From NCBI RefSeq assembly GCF_016583645.1, contig NZ_NRRL01000005.1, forward strand, positions 1 to 64,000: a stretch of DNA of 64,000 nucleotides. The letters are read 5' to 3'. This DNA comes from Rhodovibrio sodomensis (GTDB lineage Bacteria > Pseudomonadota > Alphaproteobacteria > Kiloniellales > Rhodovibrionaceae). Position 1 is the stretch's first letter, and each line of letters begins with the position of its first letter. Both the position numbers and the translations under genes were made by a program. Positions 16,865 through 28,294 of the stretch are shown here, one piece after another. The notes below the pieces were generated by a model. It was not told where the DNA came from, searched no databases, and saw nothing but the letters and a program-made list of their open reading frames with translations.

Positions 16865-18089
16865 TCTCCGCCACGGCCGCCGTTCGACCCGGCGCGCAGG
16901 CCTGGCCGCCGCCGTGCCGACCGGCGCGCGCCGGCACCACCCGGACTTCGACGCGCTCAACGGCCGCGGCTGGAAGGCTGCGCAGGCGGAAGGCGAGCTC
17001 GGCGATACCGCCTGGCGGCGCGAGCTGGAGTGGGCCAAGGAGATGGGCCTGCCCGGCTCCGGCAGCCTGGACGACCGGGACATCCCGACCTTCGCCCGGG
17101 GCGAGCTGCCGCATTTCGCCGGCATCAACACCTTCCTGAAGGCGCCTTATGTGGAGAACGTGCGCGATGTCGCGCACTACGACGCCGCCGTGCTCGGCGT
17201 GCCGTTCGACGGCGGCACCACCTACCGGCCGGGCACGCGCTTCGGTCCGCAGGGGATGCGGCGGATTTCCGCGCTCTACACGCCCTACAACTACGAGCTG
17301 GGCGTCGACCTGCGCGAGCAGATGACCCTGTGCGACGCCGGCGACGTGTTCACCATCCCCGCCAACATCGAGAAGTCGTTCGACCAGATCACCCGCGGCG
17401 TCGGCCATGTCTCGGGCACCGGCGCGCTGCCGATCATCCTGGGCGGGGACCATTCGATCGGTTTCCCCTGCGTACGCGGGATCGCGGCCAACACCTCCAA
17501 GCGCATCGGCATCATCCACTTCGACCGGCACCTGGACATTCAGGCCAAGGACCTGGACGAGCGGATGCACACCACGCCCTGGTACTGGGCGACCGAGCTG
17601 GACAACGTCCCGGCGACCAACCTGGTGCAGCTCGGCATCGGCGGCTGGCAGGTGCCGCGGCCGGGCGTGGAGGAGGCGCGGCGCCGGCGCACCAACGTGC
17701 TCACCATGGCCGACATCGAGGAATTGGGCGTCGACCGGACCGCGGAGATCGCGCTCGAGCTCGCCTGGCAGGACGCGGATGCGGTCTACGTCTCCTTCGA
17801 CATCGACTCGGTCGACTGCGGCTTCGTCCCCGGCACCGGCTGGCCGGAGCCGGGCGGCTTCCTGCCGCGCGAGGCGCTGGCGCTCCTGGGCAAGGTCTGC
17901 GCGCCCGGGATCTGCGGGCTGGAGATCGTCGAGGTCTCCCCGCCGTACGACACCAGCGACATCACGGCCCTGCTGGGCACCCGCGTCGCGGTCGAGGCGC
18001 TGGGCTCGATGGTCGCGCACGGCACGCTCGGCCGGCACCGGGCAGTCCTGGACAAGCCTGCGGGCTGGCAGGCGGCGGTGCCGGAATGA
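16851..18089 (+). CDS. gdmH: ureohydrolase family enzyme, probable Ni-dependent guanidine hydrolase
   Basis: A 412-residue arginase/agmatinase-superfamily protein. Metal-binding motifs are GGDHSIGF, HFDRHLDI (the FDxHxD pair) and SFDIDSVD; the substrate-loop region FDGGTTYRPGTRFGPQGMR is present (core GGTTYRPGTRFGP). The 90-residue N-terminal extension and the tryptophan-rich PWYWATELD loop distinguish guanidine hydrolases such as Synechocystis Sll1077 from ordinary agmatinases. The riboswitch and transporter upstream support guanidine as substrate, giving urea plus ammonia. GdmH enzymes need nickel and HypA/HypB-like chaperones, and none are present here. The ATG is preceded by GACAGGAGAGA. 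Agmatinase or guanidinobutyrase remains possible. Confidence 0.82.
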   Translation: MLPHDLRHGRRSTRRAGLAAAVPTGARRHHPDFDALNGRGWKAAQAEGELGDTAWRRELEWAKEMGLPGSGSLDDRDIPTFARGELPHFAGINTFLKAPYVENVRDVAHYDAAVLGVPFDGGTTYRPGTRFGPQGMRRISALYTPYNYELGVDLREQMTLCDAGDVFTIPANIEKSFDQITRGVGHVSGTGALPIILGGDHSIGFPCVRGIAANTSKRIGIIHFDRHLDIQAKDLDERMHTTPWYWATELDNVPATNLVQLGIGGWQVPRPGVEEARRRRTNVLTMADIEELGVDRTAEIALELAWQDADAVYVSFDIDSVDCGFVPGTGWPEPGGFLPREALALLGKVCAPGICGLEIVEVSPPYDTSDITALLGTRVAVEALGSMVAHGTLGRHRAVLDKPAGWQAAVPE

Positions 18090-18559
18090 GCCGGGGCAAC
18101 AACGGCATCGGCGCCTGGGGGGCGCCGCACGGCGGTCCGGGTCACAACGCGCGGCCGGCGCGGGAGACCCAGTGGCAGGTGCCGCACAGCCACGGCGCGC
18201 CCGGCGACGACCGTGGCGACGCGCACGCCGAGGCGGAACCGGATTTCGACCTTGTCGAGGCATCGTTCGTCGAGGGGTTCTGGGCGGCGAGCGACCCGAC
18301 CAGCTTCCTGCGCCTGGCCGGCGTGCCGTTCCACGGCCGCGACGACCAGGGCCGCGGCCTCGCGCTGGTGCGGGTGGAACAGGACCAGGCAGCCGACGTC
18401 GCCGCCGTGACGCCGCAGCTGGACGGGCAGGGCGTGCGCACCGATCCCCTGCCGGCCGCCCGGGTCGGCCGGCGCCGCCGGCTGCGGCTGGTCTACCTGC
18501 ACGGCACCGAACCTCGGCACCTGACCCTGGCGGAAGCGCGCGCGCTGTCGTCGAACTAA
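18086..18559 (+). CDS. unknown protein coupled to guanidine hydrolase, His-rich N-terminus
   Basis: A 157-residue soluble protein starting at an ATG that overlaps the hydrolase stop (ATGA), so co-translation is likely. The first 50 residues are Gly/His-rich (GAPHGGPGHN, then PHSHGAP and DAHAE). Residues about 60-157 look folded: FVEGFWAASDPTSFLRLAGVPF, then LRLVYLHGTEPRHLTLAEAR in part. I do not recognise the family. Its place at the end of a riboswitch-controlled guanidine operon, where other species carry HypA/HypB nickel chaperones, makes a metal-delivery or assembly role plausible; that is inference. Confidence 0.75.
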   Translation: MSRGNNGIGAWGAPHGGPGHNARPARETQWQVPHSHGAPGDDRGDAHAEAEPDFDLVEASFVEGFWAASDPTSFLRLAGVPFHGRDDQGRGLALVRVEQDQAADVAAVTPQLDGQGVRTDPLPAARVGRRRRLRLVYLHGTEPRHLTLAEARALSSN

Positions 18560-18614
18560 GCCTGGACGGCCGCGGTCGGCGATTTACTTCGCAGGGGGGA
18601 ACGGCGCAATCGGT

Positions 18615-18642
18615 CTTCTCTCCGCTAATCGGAGGAGAGGGG
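18615..18642. repeat. CTCTCC/GGAGAG palindrome
   Basis: CTTCTCTCC-GCTAATC-GGAGGAGAGGGG lies after the guanidine operon. It is a single-hairpin member of the dispersed family and may act as a transcript end. Confidence 0.65.
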
Positions 18643-18711
18643 ACGCGCTTGGACGTTCTTCGGACCGGTCGATGCCAGCCTTGAGGGTAGGCGGCCAGGA
18701 GGGGTGCGCTG

Positions 18712-18936
18712 ATGGCGAAGGACTACCAGCCGCTGCGGGTGCTGACGTGGGCGGTGTACGCGCTCGGCGCCGCCGGTGTGGGCGCGCTCGCGGTGGGCGT
18801 GCTGATGGAGATCGGGCTGCTGTTCCTGGGCGGCGTCGGCGCGGTCGTGGGCGCGCTCGTCGGGCACAACACCCTGGACGCGCACGCCCGGCGCCAGTCG
18901 TTCGAACCGGGCGACCGGCAGGGCCACTGGGGCTGA
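18712..18936 (+). CDS. small two-segment membrane protein
   Basis: A 74-residue protein with an AGGAGGGG ribosome-binding site ahead of the ATG. It has two Gly/Ala/Val-rich membrane segments (residues about 10-30 and 33-52), the second glycine-zipper-like (GGVGAVVGALVG). A charged tail DAHARRQSFEPGDRQG follows. No family is recognised. Confidence 0.65.
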   Translation: MAKDYQPLRVLTWAVYALGAAGVGALAVGVLMEIGLLFLGGVGAVVGALVGHNTLDAHARRQSFEPGDRQGHWG

Positions 18937-18937
18937 C

Positions 18938-19008
18938 TCTTGCCCTATCTGCAACAAGTTGGAGCTACATGCTCGAAAGCCGTTTCGGCCTTCGAGCATT
19001 TTGCTCTA
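18938..19008. repeat. TAGAGC double-hairpin repeat, copy 3 (B half truncated)
   Basis: Starts with CTCTTGCCCTATCTGCAACAAG, matching the end of hairpin B and the spacer (shown in part as CTTGCCCTATCTGCAACA). Hairpin A then runs from GGAGCTACATGCTCGAA to TTCGAGCATTTTGCTCTAA. The A stem has changed on both arms together (ATGCTCGAA/TTCGAGCAT), a compensatory substitution. The final CTA is the stop of the DUF2867 gene. Confidence 0.8.
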
Positions 19009-19541
19009 AGTCGAGGAAGCGGTGCGGTCGCCGTGGGCCGGTGCCGCGCGTTCCAGATCGAGCGCACGCCGGCAGATCTCCTGGGTCAGGCGGTCGAACA
19101 GGATCAGGTGGGCGGGTTGCATCGCCCGCCAGTACAGCACGCCGGACAGGCCGTCCGGCTCCCAGTAGGCGGTGGCGCTCAGCCGGTTGCCGCGGTCGGC
19201 CGGCTGTATGTCGAACGCCAGCACGCCGCGCCCGGGGGCCTTCATGCCAAAAATCAGCGCCAGTCGCTTGGGCCGTTCGATGTCCAGCACTTCCCAGCTG
19301 TCGATCCGGTCGCCCGGCCGAAGCTCGCGATCGTGCGGGCGTTCGTGGCGCAGGCCGTTGCCGCCGATCGCCGCATCCATCAATTCCCGGACGGTCCAGA
19401 GCGCGTTCAGCGTGTAGTAGCGGTTCTCGCCGCCGATGTCGGTCACGACGTCGAAGATCGCCTGCTGCGACGCGCGCGTCCGCGCCGACCCGCCGGCGCG
19501 GTAGCGGAAGCGTCGGTAGCCCCGGAACTGGCTGCGGTCCA
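19006..19541 (-). CDS. DUF2867 domain protein
   Basis: A 178-residue protein with the DUF2867 pattern: TDIGGENRYYTLNALWTVRE, ELRPGDRIDSWEVLDIE and AYWEPDGLSGVLYWRAMQPAH in part. In other bacteria this domain is fused to an NAD-binding SDR-like domain; here it stands alone. It may bind a lipid- or cofactor-like ligand through a START-like fold, but the function is unknown. It is divergent from the methyltransferase at 19735. The stop codon is supplied by a TAGAGC repeat. Confidence 0.8.
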
Positions 19542-19734
19542 TGGCCGCTGTCTCCCGCTCGTTACGGATCGCTGCGCCGCCCGTCTTGTCGCGGAGCCTA
19601 AACCACATGGTTGCCGCGTCCACCCGCCGCGGGCGCACCCCAGTGCGACGGGTGACCGAGCTGCGCCGTCGGCTTATATTCGCCCGCGCAAATACGTCCA
19701 ACCCGCCCTTCAGCGCCCGAAGAGGTCCGACCTC

Positions 19735-20358
19735 ATGCCGCAGTTCGACGACGCCGCCAGCTTCTGGGACAGCCGCTACGCCGAGGAGAGCTACCTGTTC
19801 GGGACCGCGCCGAACGCCTTTCTGGCGCGCGAGGGTTGGCGGCTGTCGCCCGGTTGGCATGCCCTCGCGGTCGCCGACGGGGAGGGGCGCAACGGCGTCT
19901 GGATGGCCGAGCAGGGCCTCCGGGTGACCAGCATCGACATCTCCCCGCGGGGTACCGAGAAGGCCCGCGCGCTGGCGGCCGAGCGCGGCGTCACGCTCGA
20001 CATCCGCCGGGTCGATGTCACCACCTTCGACATGGGCGAGGGCGCCTACGACGCCGTCGTCGCGATCTTCATCCAGTTCGCGCCGCCGGGCACCCGGGAA
20101 GAGCTGTTCGCGCGGATGGTCCGGGCGCTCAAGCCGGGCGGCCTGCTGTTCCTGCAGGGCTATCGCCCGGAACAGGTCGACTACGGCACCGGCGGCCCGC
20201 CGCACCGGGAGCACATGTACACGCTCGACATGCTGGAAACCCAGTTCGGCTCGCTTGAGTGGCTGCACAGCGCCAGCTACGACGCGCCGCTGCGCGAGGG
20301 CGACGGCCACGACGGCCTGTCCGCCCTGATCGAGCTGGTCGCGCGCAAGCCCGGGTGA
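19735..20358 (+). CDS. class I SAM-dependent methyltransferase (TehB/thiopurine-type)
   Basis: A 207-residue methyltransferase. N-terminal FWDSRYAEESYLFGTAPNAFL is typical of the TehB-like subgroup (core RYAEESYLFGTAPN). SAM motif I is ALAVADGEGRNGVW, motif II is VTSIDISPRG, and the post-motif strand is YDAVVAIFIQF. The substrate is uncertain; relatives modify tellurite, thiopurines or small thiols. A TATATT element at 19675-19680 is the nearest promoter-like sequence. Confidence 0.85.
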   Translation: MPQFDDAASFWDSRYAEESYLFGTAPNAFLAREGWRLSPGWHALAVADGEGRNGVWMAEQGLRVTSIDISPRGTEKARALAAERGVTLDIRRVDVTTFDMGEGAYDAVVAIFIQFAPPGTREELFARMVRALKPGGLLFLQGYRPEQVDYGTGGPPHREHMYTLDMLETQFGSLEWLHSASYDAPLREGDGHDGLSALIELVARKPG

Positions 20359-20576
20359 GGCGGCCTCTGGCGTTCGGCAACCAGGTATCAGCGCCCGCGC
20401 GGCGCGCCTCGATACGCCAGCCTTTCGACCAGCGCAGGATCGGCCGCGCAGGTTCAAGCTGGGGCCAAGTCGCCGATACGCCCAACCTTCATCCGGAGGC
20501 GGACGCCGATCGCGCCCGTGTCGAACCAGCCCACATGGGTGTCAGCGAGCTGTACCGCGGGTCTCGGAACGCAAAC

Positions 20577-20607
20577 GGGGCCGGCTCCCGTCATCGGAAC
20601 CGGCCCC
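20577..20607 (-). terminator. possible rpmG terminator
   Basis: GGGGCCGG (20577-20584) pairs with CCGGCCCC (20600-20607) just beyond the rpmG stop in its direction of transcription. The minus strand continues GTTTGC, a weak T-run, so intrinsic termination is plausible but not strong. Confidence 0.5.
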
Positions 20608-20634
20608 GCGCGAGACCTCAGCGCGTGGGCGCGC

Positions 20635-20802
20635 TTACTTCATCTTGGATTCCTTGAAGATCACGTGCTTGCGCGCCTTCGGATCGTACTTCTTGAGCTG
20701 AAGCTTTTCCGTGGTCGCGCGCGTGTTCTTCTTGGTGACGTAGAAGTAGCCGGTGTCGGCGGTGCTCACGAGCTTGACTTGCTGCGTGGTTGGCTTGGCC
20801 AT
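20635..20802 (-). CDS. rpmG: 50S ribosomal protein L33
   Basis: A 55-residue protein: [20 protein letters not shown], then the KKNTR segment and a [19 protein letters not shown] end. This is the cysteine-free (zinc-independent) L33 type usual in alphaproteobacteria. It binds 23S rRNA near the E site of the large subunit. The longer open frame upstream is not conserved-looking. Confidence 0.96.
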   Translation of the reverse strand: MAKPTTQQVKLVSTADTGYFYVTKKNTRATTEKLQLKKYDPKARKHVIFKESKMK

Positions 20803-20930
20803 GGGTCTTTTCCTCGCGCTCGCGGGCAGTGAAGGGAGCTGTCTGGGGCCGCAAGATACTTGCGGGCGGCGGCCTGTCAAGATCGGGCGCGCCGCGGCGA
20901 TGCGCGTGCGCCACCGCCGTCGCAGCCCGG

Positions 20931-22604
20931 CTACTGCTGGGCCGCCTGGGCGATCGCCGGCGCGTCGGCGCTGACGCTGCGGTAGAGCGTGCGGTCGGTC
21001 AGCAGCCGGCGCGCGACCGCGAGGTCCGCGGCGGAGCCGCCGGGCCGGCCCGGGCAGCCGGCGGCAGGCGCACCCGCGTCGGCGGCCAGATCGCCGGCGC
21101 GCGGGAGCGGATCGCCGGCCCGGGTGTCGGCGCGCCGGCTGTCGGTCAGAGCCGCCAGCACCTCGTTCAGCGCGGTATCCGGATGCCGGCTGGTGCAGAC
21201 GTCCGGGGTCACGCCGCGGTCGGTGAGGGCGTAGCCCGAGGGCGCATGGAAGCGCGCCCAGGTCAGGGTCAGCTCGCCGCGGTTGGGCAGGCGCAGCACG
21301 GTCTGCACGGTCCCCTTGCCGTAGGACAGCGAGCCGACGACCACGCCGCGGCGGTTGTCCTGGATCGCGGCGGCGACGATCTCCGCGGCGGACGCGGAAC
21401 CGCTGTCGATCAGCACCACCACCGGGCGGTCGTCGCCGACGTCGTCCGGGCGGGCTGTGAAGTACTGATGGCTGTCCGCGTGACGGCCGTGGGTCGAGAC
21501 GATCCGGCCGTGGCGGACGAACAGGTCGGCGACGTCGACCGCTTGGTCCAGCAGGCCGCCCGGATTGCCGCGAAGGTCGAGGACGTAGCCGGCCAGCCGG
21601 TCGCCCATCCGGGCGTCGAGGTCGGCGACCGCCTGCTCCAGGGCGTGGGCGGTGTCCTGATTGAAGCCGCTGATCTCGATCACCGCCAGCCGGCCGTCGG
21701 CGCGGGCGTCGACCGTCTTGGGCACGATGTGCGCGCGGCGCAGGCGCAGGGTGCGCGTGGTCGGGCCGTCCTGCGGCCGCACGGTGAGCGCGAGCCTGCT
21801 GTCGACGTGGCCGCGCAGGCGGTCGATCGCCTCGCGCTGGCTGAGCGCCGCGGCCGAGCTACCGTCGATCGCCACGATCATGTCGCCGGCCATCAGGCCC
21901 GCGTGGGCCGCCGGGCTGCCCGCGCGCACCGAAACCACGGCGATGCCGCCGTCGCGGGCGTGGACGCGCGCGCCGATCCCGCCGAAGCCGTCGCGGCTGG
22001 CGCGGTTTTCCCGCGCGGCGTCCGCCCCGGCGTAGCGGGAGTAGCCGTCGAGGCGCGCCAGCATGCCGTCGAACACGCGGGCGTAGATGTCTTCGGTGCT
22101 GTAGCCCGCCAACGCGTCGGACGAGCGCAGCGCGAGGTCGATCACCCCGGCGGTGACGGCGCCCCAGGCGTCGGCGTCGCGCGGGCCGGGGACGTGGTAG
22201 CTGCCGATCCGCCGGCCGTCGAGCCTGACCACGATCTCCCCGTCCGTGCGGGCGACGCGGATGTCGTCGTCGAGGCTGCTGAGCGCGTGCACGCCGTCGA
22301 GCGCGAGGGCGGGCAGGGCAACATCTTCGATATAGATCTTGGCGATGTCGTTGTAGCCGGCGGCGAACAGGCGGCTTGCCTGGTAGGCGTTGTAGTCGCT
22401 GCCGATCGCCCGCTGGTCGGTGCCGGCGGCGGCGACCAGGAACAGCGCCAGCGACACCGCACCGGCGTGCAACGACCGGCGCAGGCCACGACGCAACCGG
22501 CCGCTCAACCGGGCCCGGCCGGACGCCGCTGCGTGCGGGGCGCGCGCGGACGCGGGCCCGGTGTGCCAGGGGAAACTCCGCTGGTTGCCCAGTCGCAACG
22601 CCAT
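20931..22604 (-). CDS. S41 family peptidase with PDZ domain
   Basis: About 557 residues from the ATG at 22604 (two codons inside a TTG alternative). A signal anchor lies near residues 45-62 ([15 protein letters not shown]). A PDZ domain follows ([30 protein letters not shown] in part; core [21 protein letters not shown]), then the tail-specific protease domain with [12 protein letters not shown], the nucleophile Ser in [11 protein letters not shown] and the Lys in SYGKGTVQT. It should act in the periplasm, cleaving proteins near their C-termini. It is longer at both ends than CtpA, and the C-terminal 75 residues are unassigned. Confidence 0.87.
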   Translation of the reverse strand: MALRLGNQRSFPWHTGPASARAPHAAASGRARLSGRLRRGLRRSLHAGAVSLALFLVAAAGTDQRAIGSDYNAYQASRLFAAGYNDIAKIYIEDVALPALALDGVHALSSLDDDIRVARTDGEIVVRLDGRRIGSYHVPGPRDADAWGAVTAGVIDLALRSSDALAGYSTEDIYARVFDGMLARLDGYSRYAGADAARENRASRDGFGGIGARVHARDGGIAVVSVRAGSPAAHAGLMAGDMIVAIDGSSAAALSQREAIDRLRGHVDSRLALTVRPQDGPTTRTLRLRRAHIVPKTVDARADGRLAVIEISGFNQDTAHALEQAVADLDARMGDRLAGYVLDLRGNPGGLLDQAVDVADLFVRHGRIVSTHGRHADSHQYFTARPDDVGDDRPVVVLIDSGSASAAEIVAAAIQDNRRGVVVGSLSYGKGTVQTVLRLPNRGELTLTWARFHAPSGYALTDRGVTPDVCTSRHPDTALNEVLAALTDSRRADTRAGDPLPRAGDLAADAGAPAAGCPGRPGGSAADLAVARRLLTDRTLYRSVSADAPAIAQAAQQ

Positions 22605-22633
22605 ACCCAACTCCGCCTCGCCCGAGGTACCCC

Positions 22634-22678
22634 TAGAGCAAGATGAAGGCCGACTCCACCTTCATCGATTTTGCTCTA
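22634..22678. repeat. TAGAGC repeat, copy 4 (hairpin A only)
   Basis: TAGAGCAAGATGAAGGCCGA pairs across a short centre with ACCTTCATCGATTTTGCTCTA. It lies between the divergent-to-upstream S41 start and the rnr stop, the only copy not overlapping a stop codon among the clear ones. The rest of the gap to 22844 holds no gene. Confidence 0.85.
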
Positions 22679-22844
22679 GCGTATCGGGGCCGACTCCGCA
22701 GTTCCATAAGCATTTTACCCGCTTTCGGGCAAATCGCGAGGCAGTGTCCCCGATCCCGGGTCAACAAGGCGTTAAACGTTTGTGAGAAGCTTGTGCCCGC
22801 CTTATCCGGAACCTGCGCCCGGAAGTTCGGCCGCCCGGGTGGGT

Positions 22845-25346
22845 TTACGTCTTCGGCTTGGCGTTCGGCTTGCGCGGCGCCTTGCCGGTCTTCTTCGGCT
22901 TGGCGGACCGCGCCTTGGGCTTGTCGCCGGCCCCCTGGGATGCGGCCCCCTGGGATCCGGCCGACTGTGACTTGGCCGCCTTGGATGGGGTCTTCTTGGC
23001 GGCGGGCTGGGTCGACGGCGGCGGGCCGCCGGTCTTTTTCGCCTTCTTCGACGCCGCCTTGTTTTTCTTGTCGGCCGCGCGGGCGGTCTTGCCGGTGCGC
23101 GCGGCATGGCGGCGCGGGCCCTTGCCCGGGCCACCGGGGGTGACCGGCTCGTCTTCCGGCTTCTCGCCGGAGGCGGTGGCGATCACCTCGACCATCTCCA
23201 GCACGATTCCGCCGGTGATCGGATCGGCCTCGGTCAGGCGCACCCGGACCTTGTCGCCCAGCCGGTAGACCCGGCCCCAGCGCTCGCCGATCAAGCGATG
23301 GGTCGACGCGTCATGCTTGTAGAAGTCGTTGGGCAGGGTGTTGATCGGCACCAAGCCGTCCGCGCCCGTCTCGCTCAGGGTGACGAACAGCCCGAACCGG
23401 GTAACGCCGCCAACCCGCCCCTGGAACTGCGCGCCGACGTGTTCCTTCAGGAAGGCGGCGGTGAAGCGGTCGATCGCATCGAACTCGGCCTTCTGCGCCC
23501 GGCGCTCGGTGACCGAGATGTGCTCGCCAATCTCGTCGAACTGCTCGGCCTCGCCCGGGCGCAGGCCGTCCTCGCCGAGGCCGAGCGCGTCGATCAGCGA
23601 ACGGTGGACCAGCAGGTCGGCATAGCGCCGGATCGGCGAGGTGAAGTGGGCGTAGCGGTCGAGCGCGAGGCCGAAGTGCCCCTCATTGTCCGGCGAATAG
23701 TACGCCTGGCTCTGGCAGCGCAGGATCAACTCGTTGAGCATCGGCGCCTCGGCCCGGCCCTTGACCTGCTCGAGTACGCGGCCGAACGCCTCCTGGCTGG
23801 CCGACCGGTCCTTGGCGAGGTTGATGCCGTAGGTCTTCAGCGTCTCCCGCAGCGCGTCGACCTTGTCCTCGTCCGGCGGCGTGTGCACGCGGTACATGCA
23901 CGCGGCCTGCTTACGCTCCAGCGTCTGCGCGGCGGCCACGTTGGCCGCGATCATGAACTCCTCGATCAGCCGGTGGGCGTCCAGCCGCTCCCGGCTCTCG
24001 ATCCCCGTGACCTCGCCCTTGTCGTTGACCACGACCTGTTTTTCGGGGAGGTCGAGATCGAGGGTGCCGCGCTGCTGACGGTTGCGCATCAAGGCGTGGA
24101 AAGCGCCGTACAGCGGCTCGATCACCGGTTCCAGCAGCGGGCCGGTGATGTCGGACCACTGGCCGTCCTTGGCCGCCTGCACCTGTTCGTAGGTCAGACG
24201 GGCGGACGAGCGCATGATCGCCCGCATGAAGCGGTGCTTGCCCTTGAAATGGCCGTCCCGGTCGATCCGCATCTCGACCGCCAGGCAGCCGCGGTCCTCG
24301 TGCGGGCGCAGCGAGCACCAGCCGTTGGACAGCCCCTCCGGCAGCATCGGCACGACCCGGTCGGGGAAGTAGACGGAGTTGCCGCGCTGATAGGCGGTCT
24401 TGTCGAGCGCGCTGCCGGAGCGGACGTAGTGCGCCACGTCGGCGATCGCGACGATGATCCGGTAGCCGTCGGGATTGTCCTCCGCGGTGTCCGGCTGGGC
24501 GAAGACCGCGTCGTCGAAGTCCTTGGCGTCGGCGCCGTCGATCGTGATCAGCGGGGTGTCGCGCAGGTCGGTCCGGCCGGCCGGGCTGACGGCCTTGGCC
24601 TGGTTGGCCTGGTCGATCGCCTGGTCGGGGAAGTCGGTCGGGATGTCGTGCTCGTGGATCGCGATCAGGCTGATCGCCCGCGGGCTGTCGACGTGGCCCA
24701 GGCGCTCTTCGACCAGCACCTCGGTCGGGCCGCCGCCGGCGCGCTTGTGGCTGGGCTTGATCCGGCAGAGCACGAACTCGCCGACCTGGGCGTCGCCCAG
24801 ATCGCCCTTGCGCAGCACGAACTCGCCCTTCGCGCGCTTGTCGGTCGGGCGCAGGACGCCGCCGGGCTCGATGATCCCGAGCACGCGCTTGGCCGGCCCG
24901 CCGAGCACGCGGATGGTGCGGGCGTCGTAGGTGCCGTCGGGCTCCCGCTTCAGGCGGGCGAGCACGCGCATCCCGGGTTCGAGGGTGGGATGGCCGCCGC
25001 GTTCCGGCTGGATGAAAATGCGCGGCGGTTCCGCCGCGCGCCGCCAGCTCGCCGGCCGGCCCAGCAGCTCGCCGTCCGCGTCGCGATCCTTGACCTCGAT
25101 CACCGTGACCTCGGGCAGGGCGCCAACCGCCTGCCAGGTACGCTTCTCGCCGCGCTCGACGCGCCCCTCGTCCTCAAGCTCGCGCAGCATGTCCTTCAGC
25201 CAGGCACGCTGCGCGCCTTTCAGCCCAAAGGCGCGGACCAGCTCGCGTTTGTCGACCGGGGTCTCGCTGGTTTCGATGTAGTGGACGAGTTGCGCGCGCG
25301 AGGGCAGCTCGCCGGCCGGTTTTCCCTTGGCTTTGTCTTGCGCCAA
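22845..25346 (-). CDS. rnr: ribonuclease R
   Basis: An 833-residue 3'-5' exoribonuclease that degrades structured RNA. It has an N-terminal winged helix (DKRELVRAFGLKGAQRAWLK), two cold-shock-like OB regions, and an RNB catalytic domain (TIDGADAKDFDDAVF with the metal-binding aspartates; HYVRSGSALDKTAYQRGNSVY in part). The HFTSPIRRYADLLVHR motif and an S1 domain near residues 640-725 follow. The tail of about 100 residues is Lys/Ala-rich, as in RNase R but longer. No ATG exists at the expected place; TTG at 25346 after AAGGA is the likely start. It is 52 bases downstream of topA. Confidence 0.93.
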   Translation of the reverse strand: MAQDKAKGKPAGELPSRAQLVHYIETSETPVDKRELVRAFGLKGAQRAWLKDMLRELEDEGRVERGEKRTWQAVGALPEVTVIEVKDRDADGELLGRPASWRRAAEPPRIFIQPERGGHPTLEPGMRVLARLKREPDGTYDARTIRVLGGPAKRVLGIIEPGGVLRPTDKRAKGEFVLRKGDLGDAQVGEFVLCRIKPSHKRAGGGPTEVLVEERLGHVDSPRAISLIAIHEHDIPTDFPDQAIDQANQAKAVSPAGRTDLRDTPLITIDGADAKDFDDAVFAQPDTAEDNPDGYRIIVAIADVAHYVRSGSALDKTAYQRGNSVYFPDRVVPMLPEGLSNGWCSLRPHEDRGCLAVEMRIDRDGHFKGKHRFMRAIMRSSARLTYEQVQAAKDGQWSDITGPLLEPVIEPLYGAFHALMRNRQQRGTLDLDLPEKQVVVNDKGEVTGIESRERLDAHRLIEEFMIAANVAAAQTLERKQAACMYRVHTPPDEDKVDALRETLKTYGINLAKDRSASQEAFGRVLEQVKGRAEAPMLNELILRCQSQAYYSPDNEGHFGLALDRYAHFTSPIRRYADLLVHRSLIDALGLGEDGLRPGEAEQFDEIGEHISVTERRAQKAEFDAIDRFTAAFLKEHVGAQFQGRVGGVTRFGLFVTLSETGADGLVPINTLPNDFYKHDASTHRLIGERWGRVYRLGDKVRVRLTEADPITGGIVLEMVEVIATASGEKPEDEPVTPGGPGKGPRRHAARTGKTARAADKKNKAASKKAKKTGGPPPSTQPAAKKTPSKAAKSQSAGSQGAASQGAGDKPKARSAKPKKTGKAPRKPNAKPKT

Positions 25347-25398
25347 CGCTGGGGGCGTATCCTTGCGTACCTGGGACTAATTGGCGTCGGCAAAGGCG

Positions 25399-28245
<2,847 letters not shown>

Positions 28246-28294
28246 GCTTTAACCAGGCTGATCGGCCAGCCCGGTGACGCGGCCGGGACCGGCC

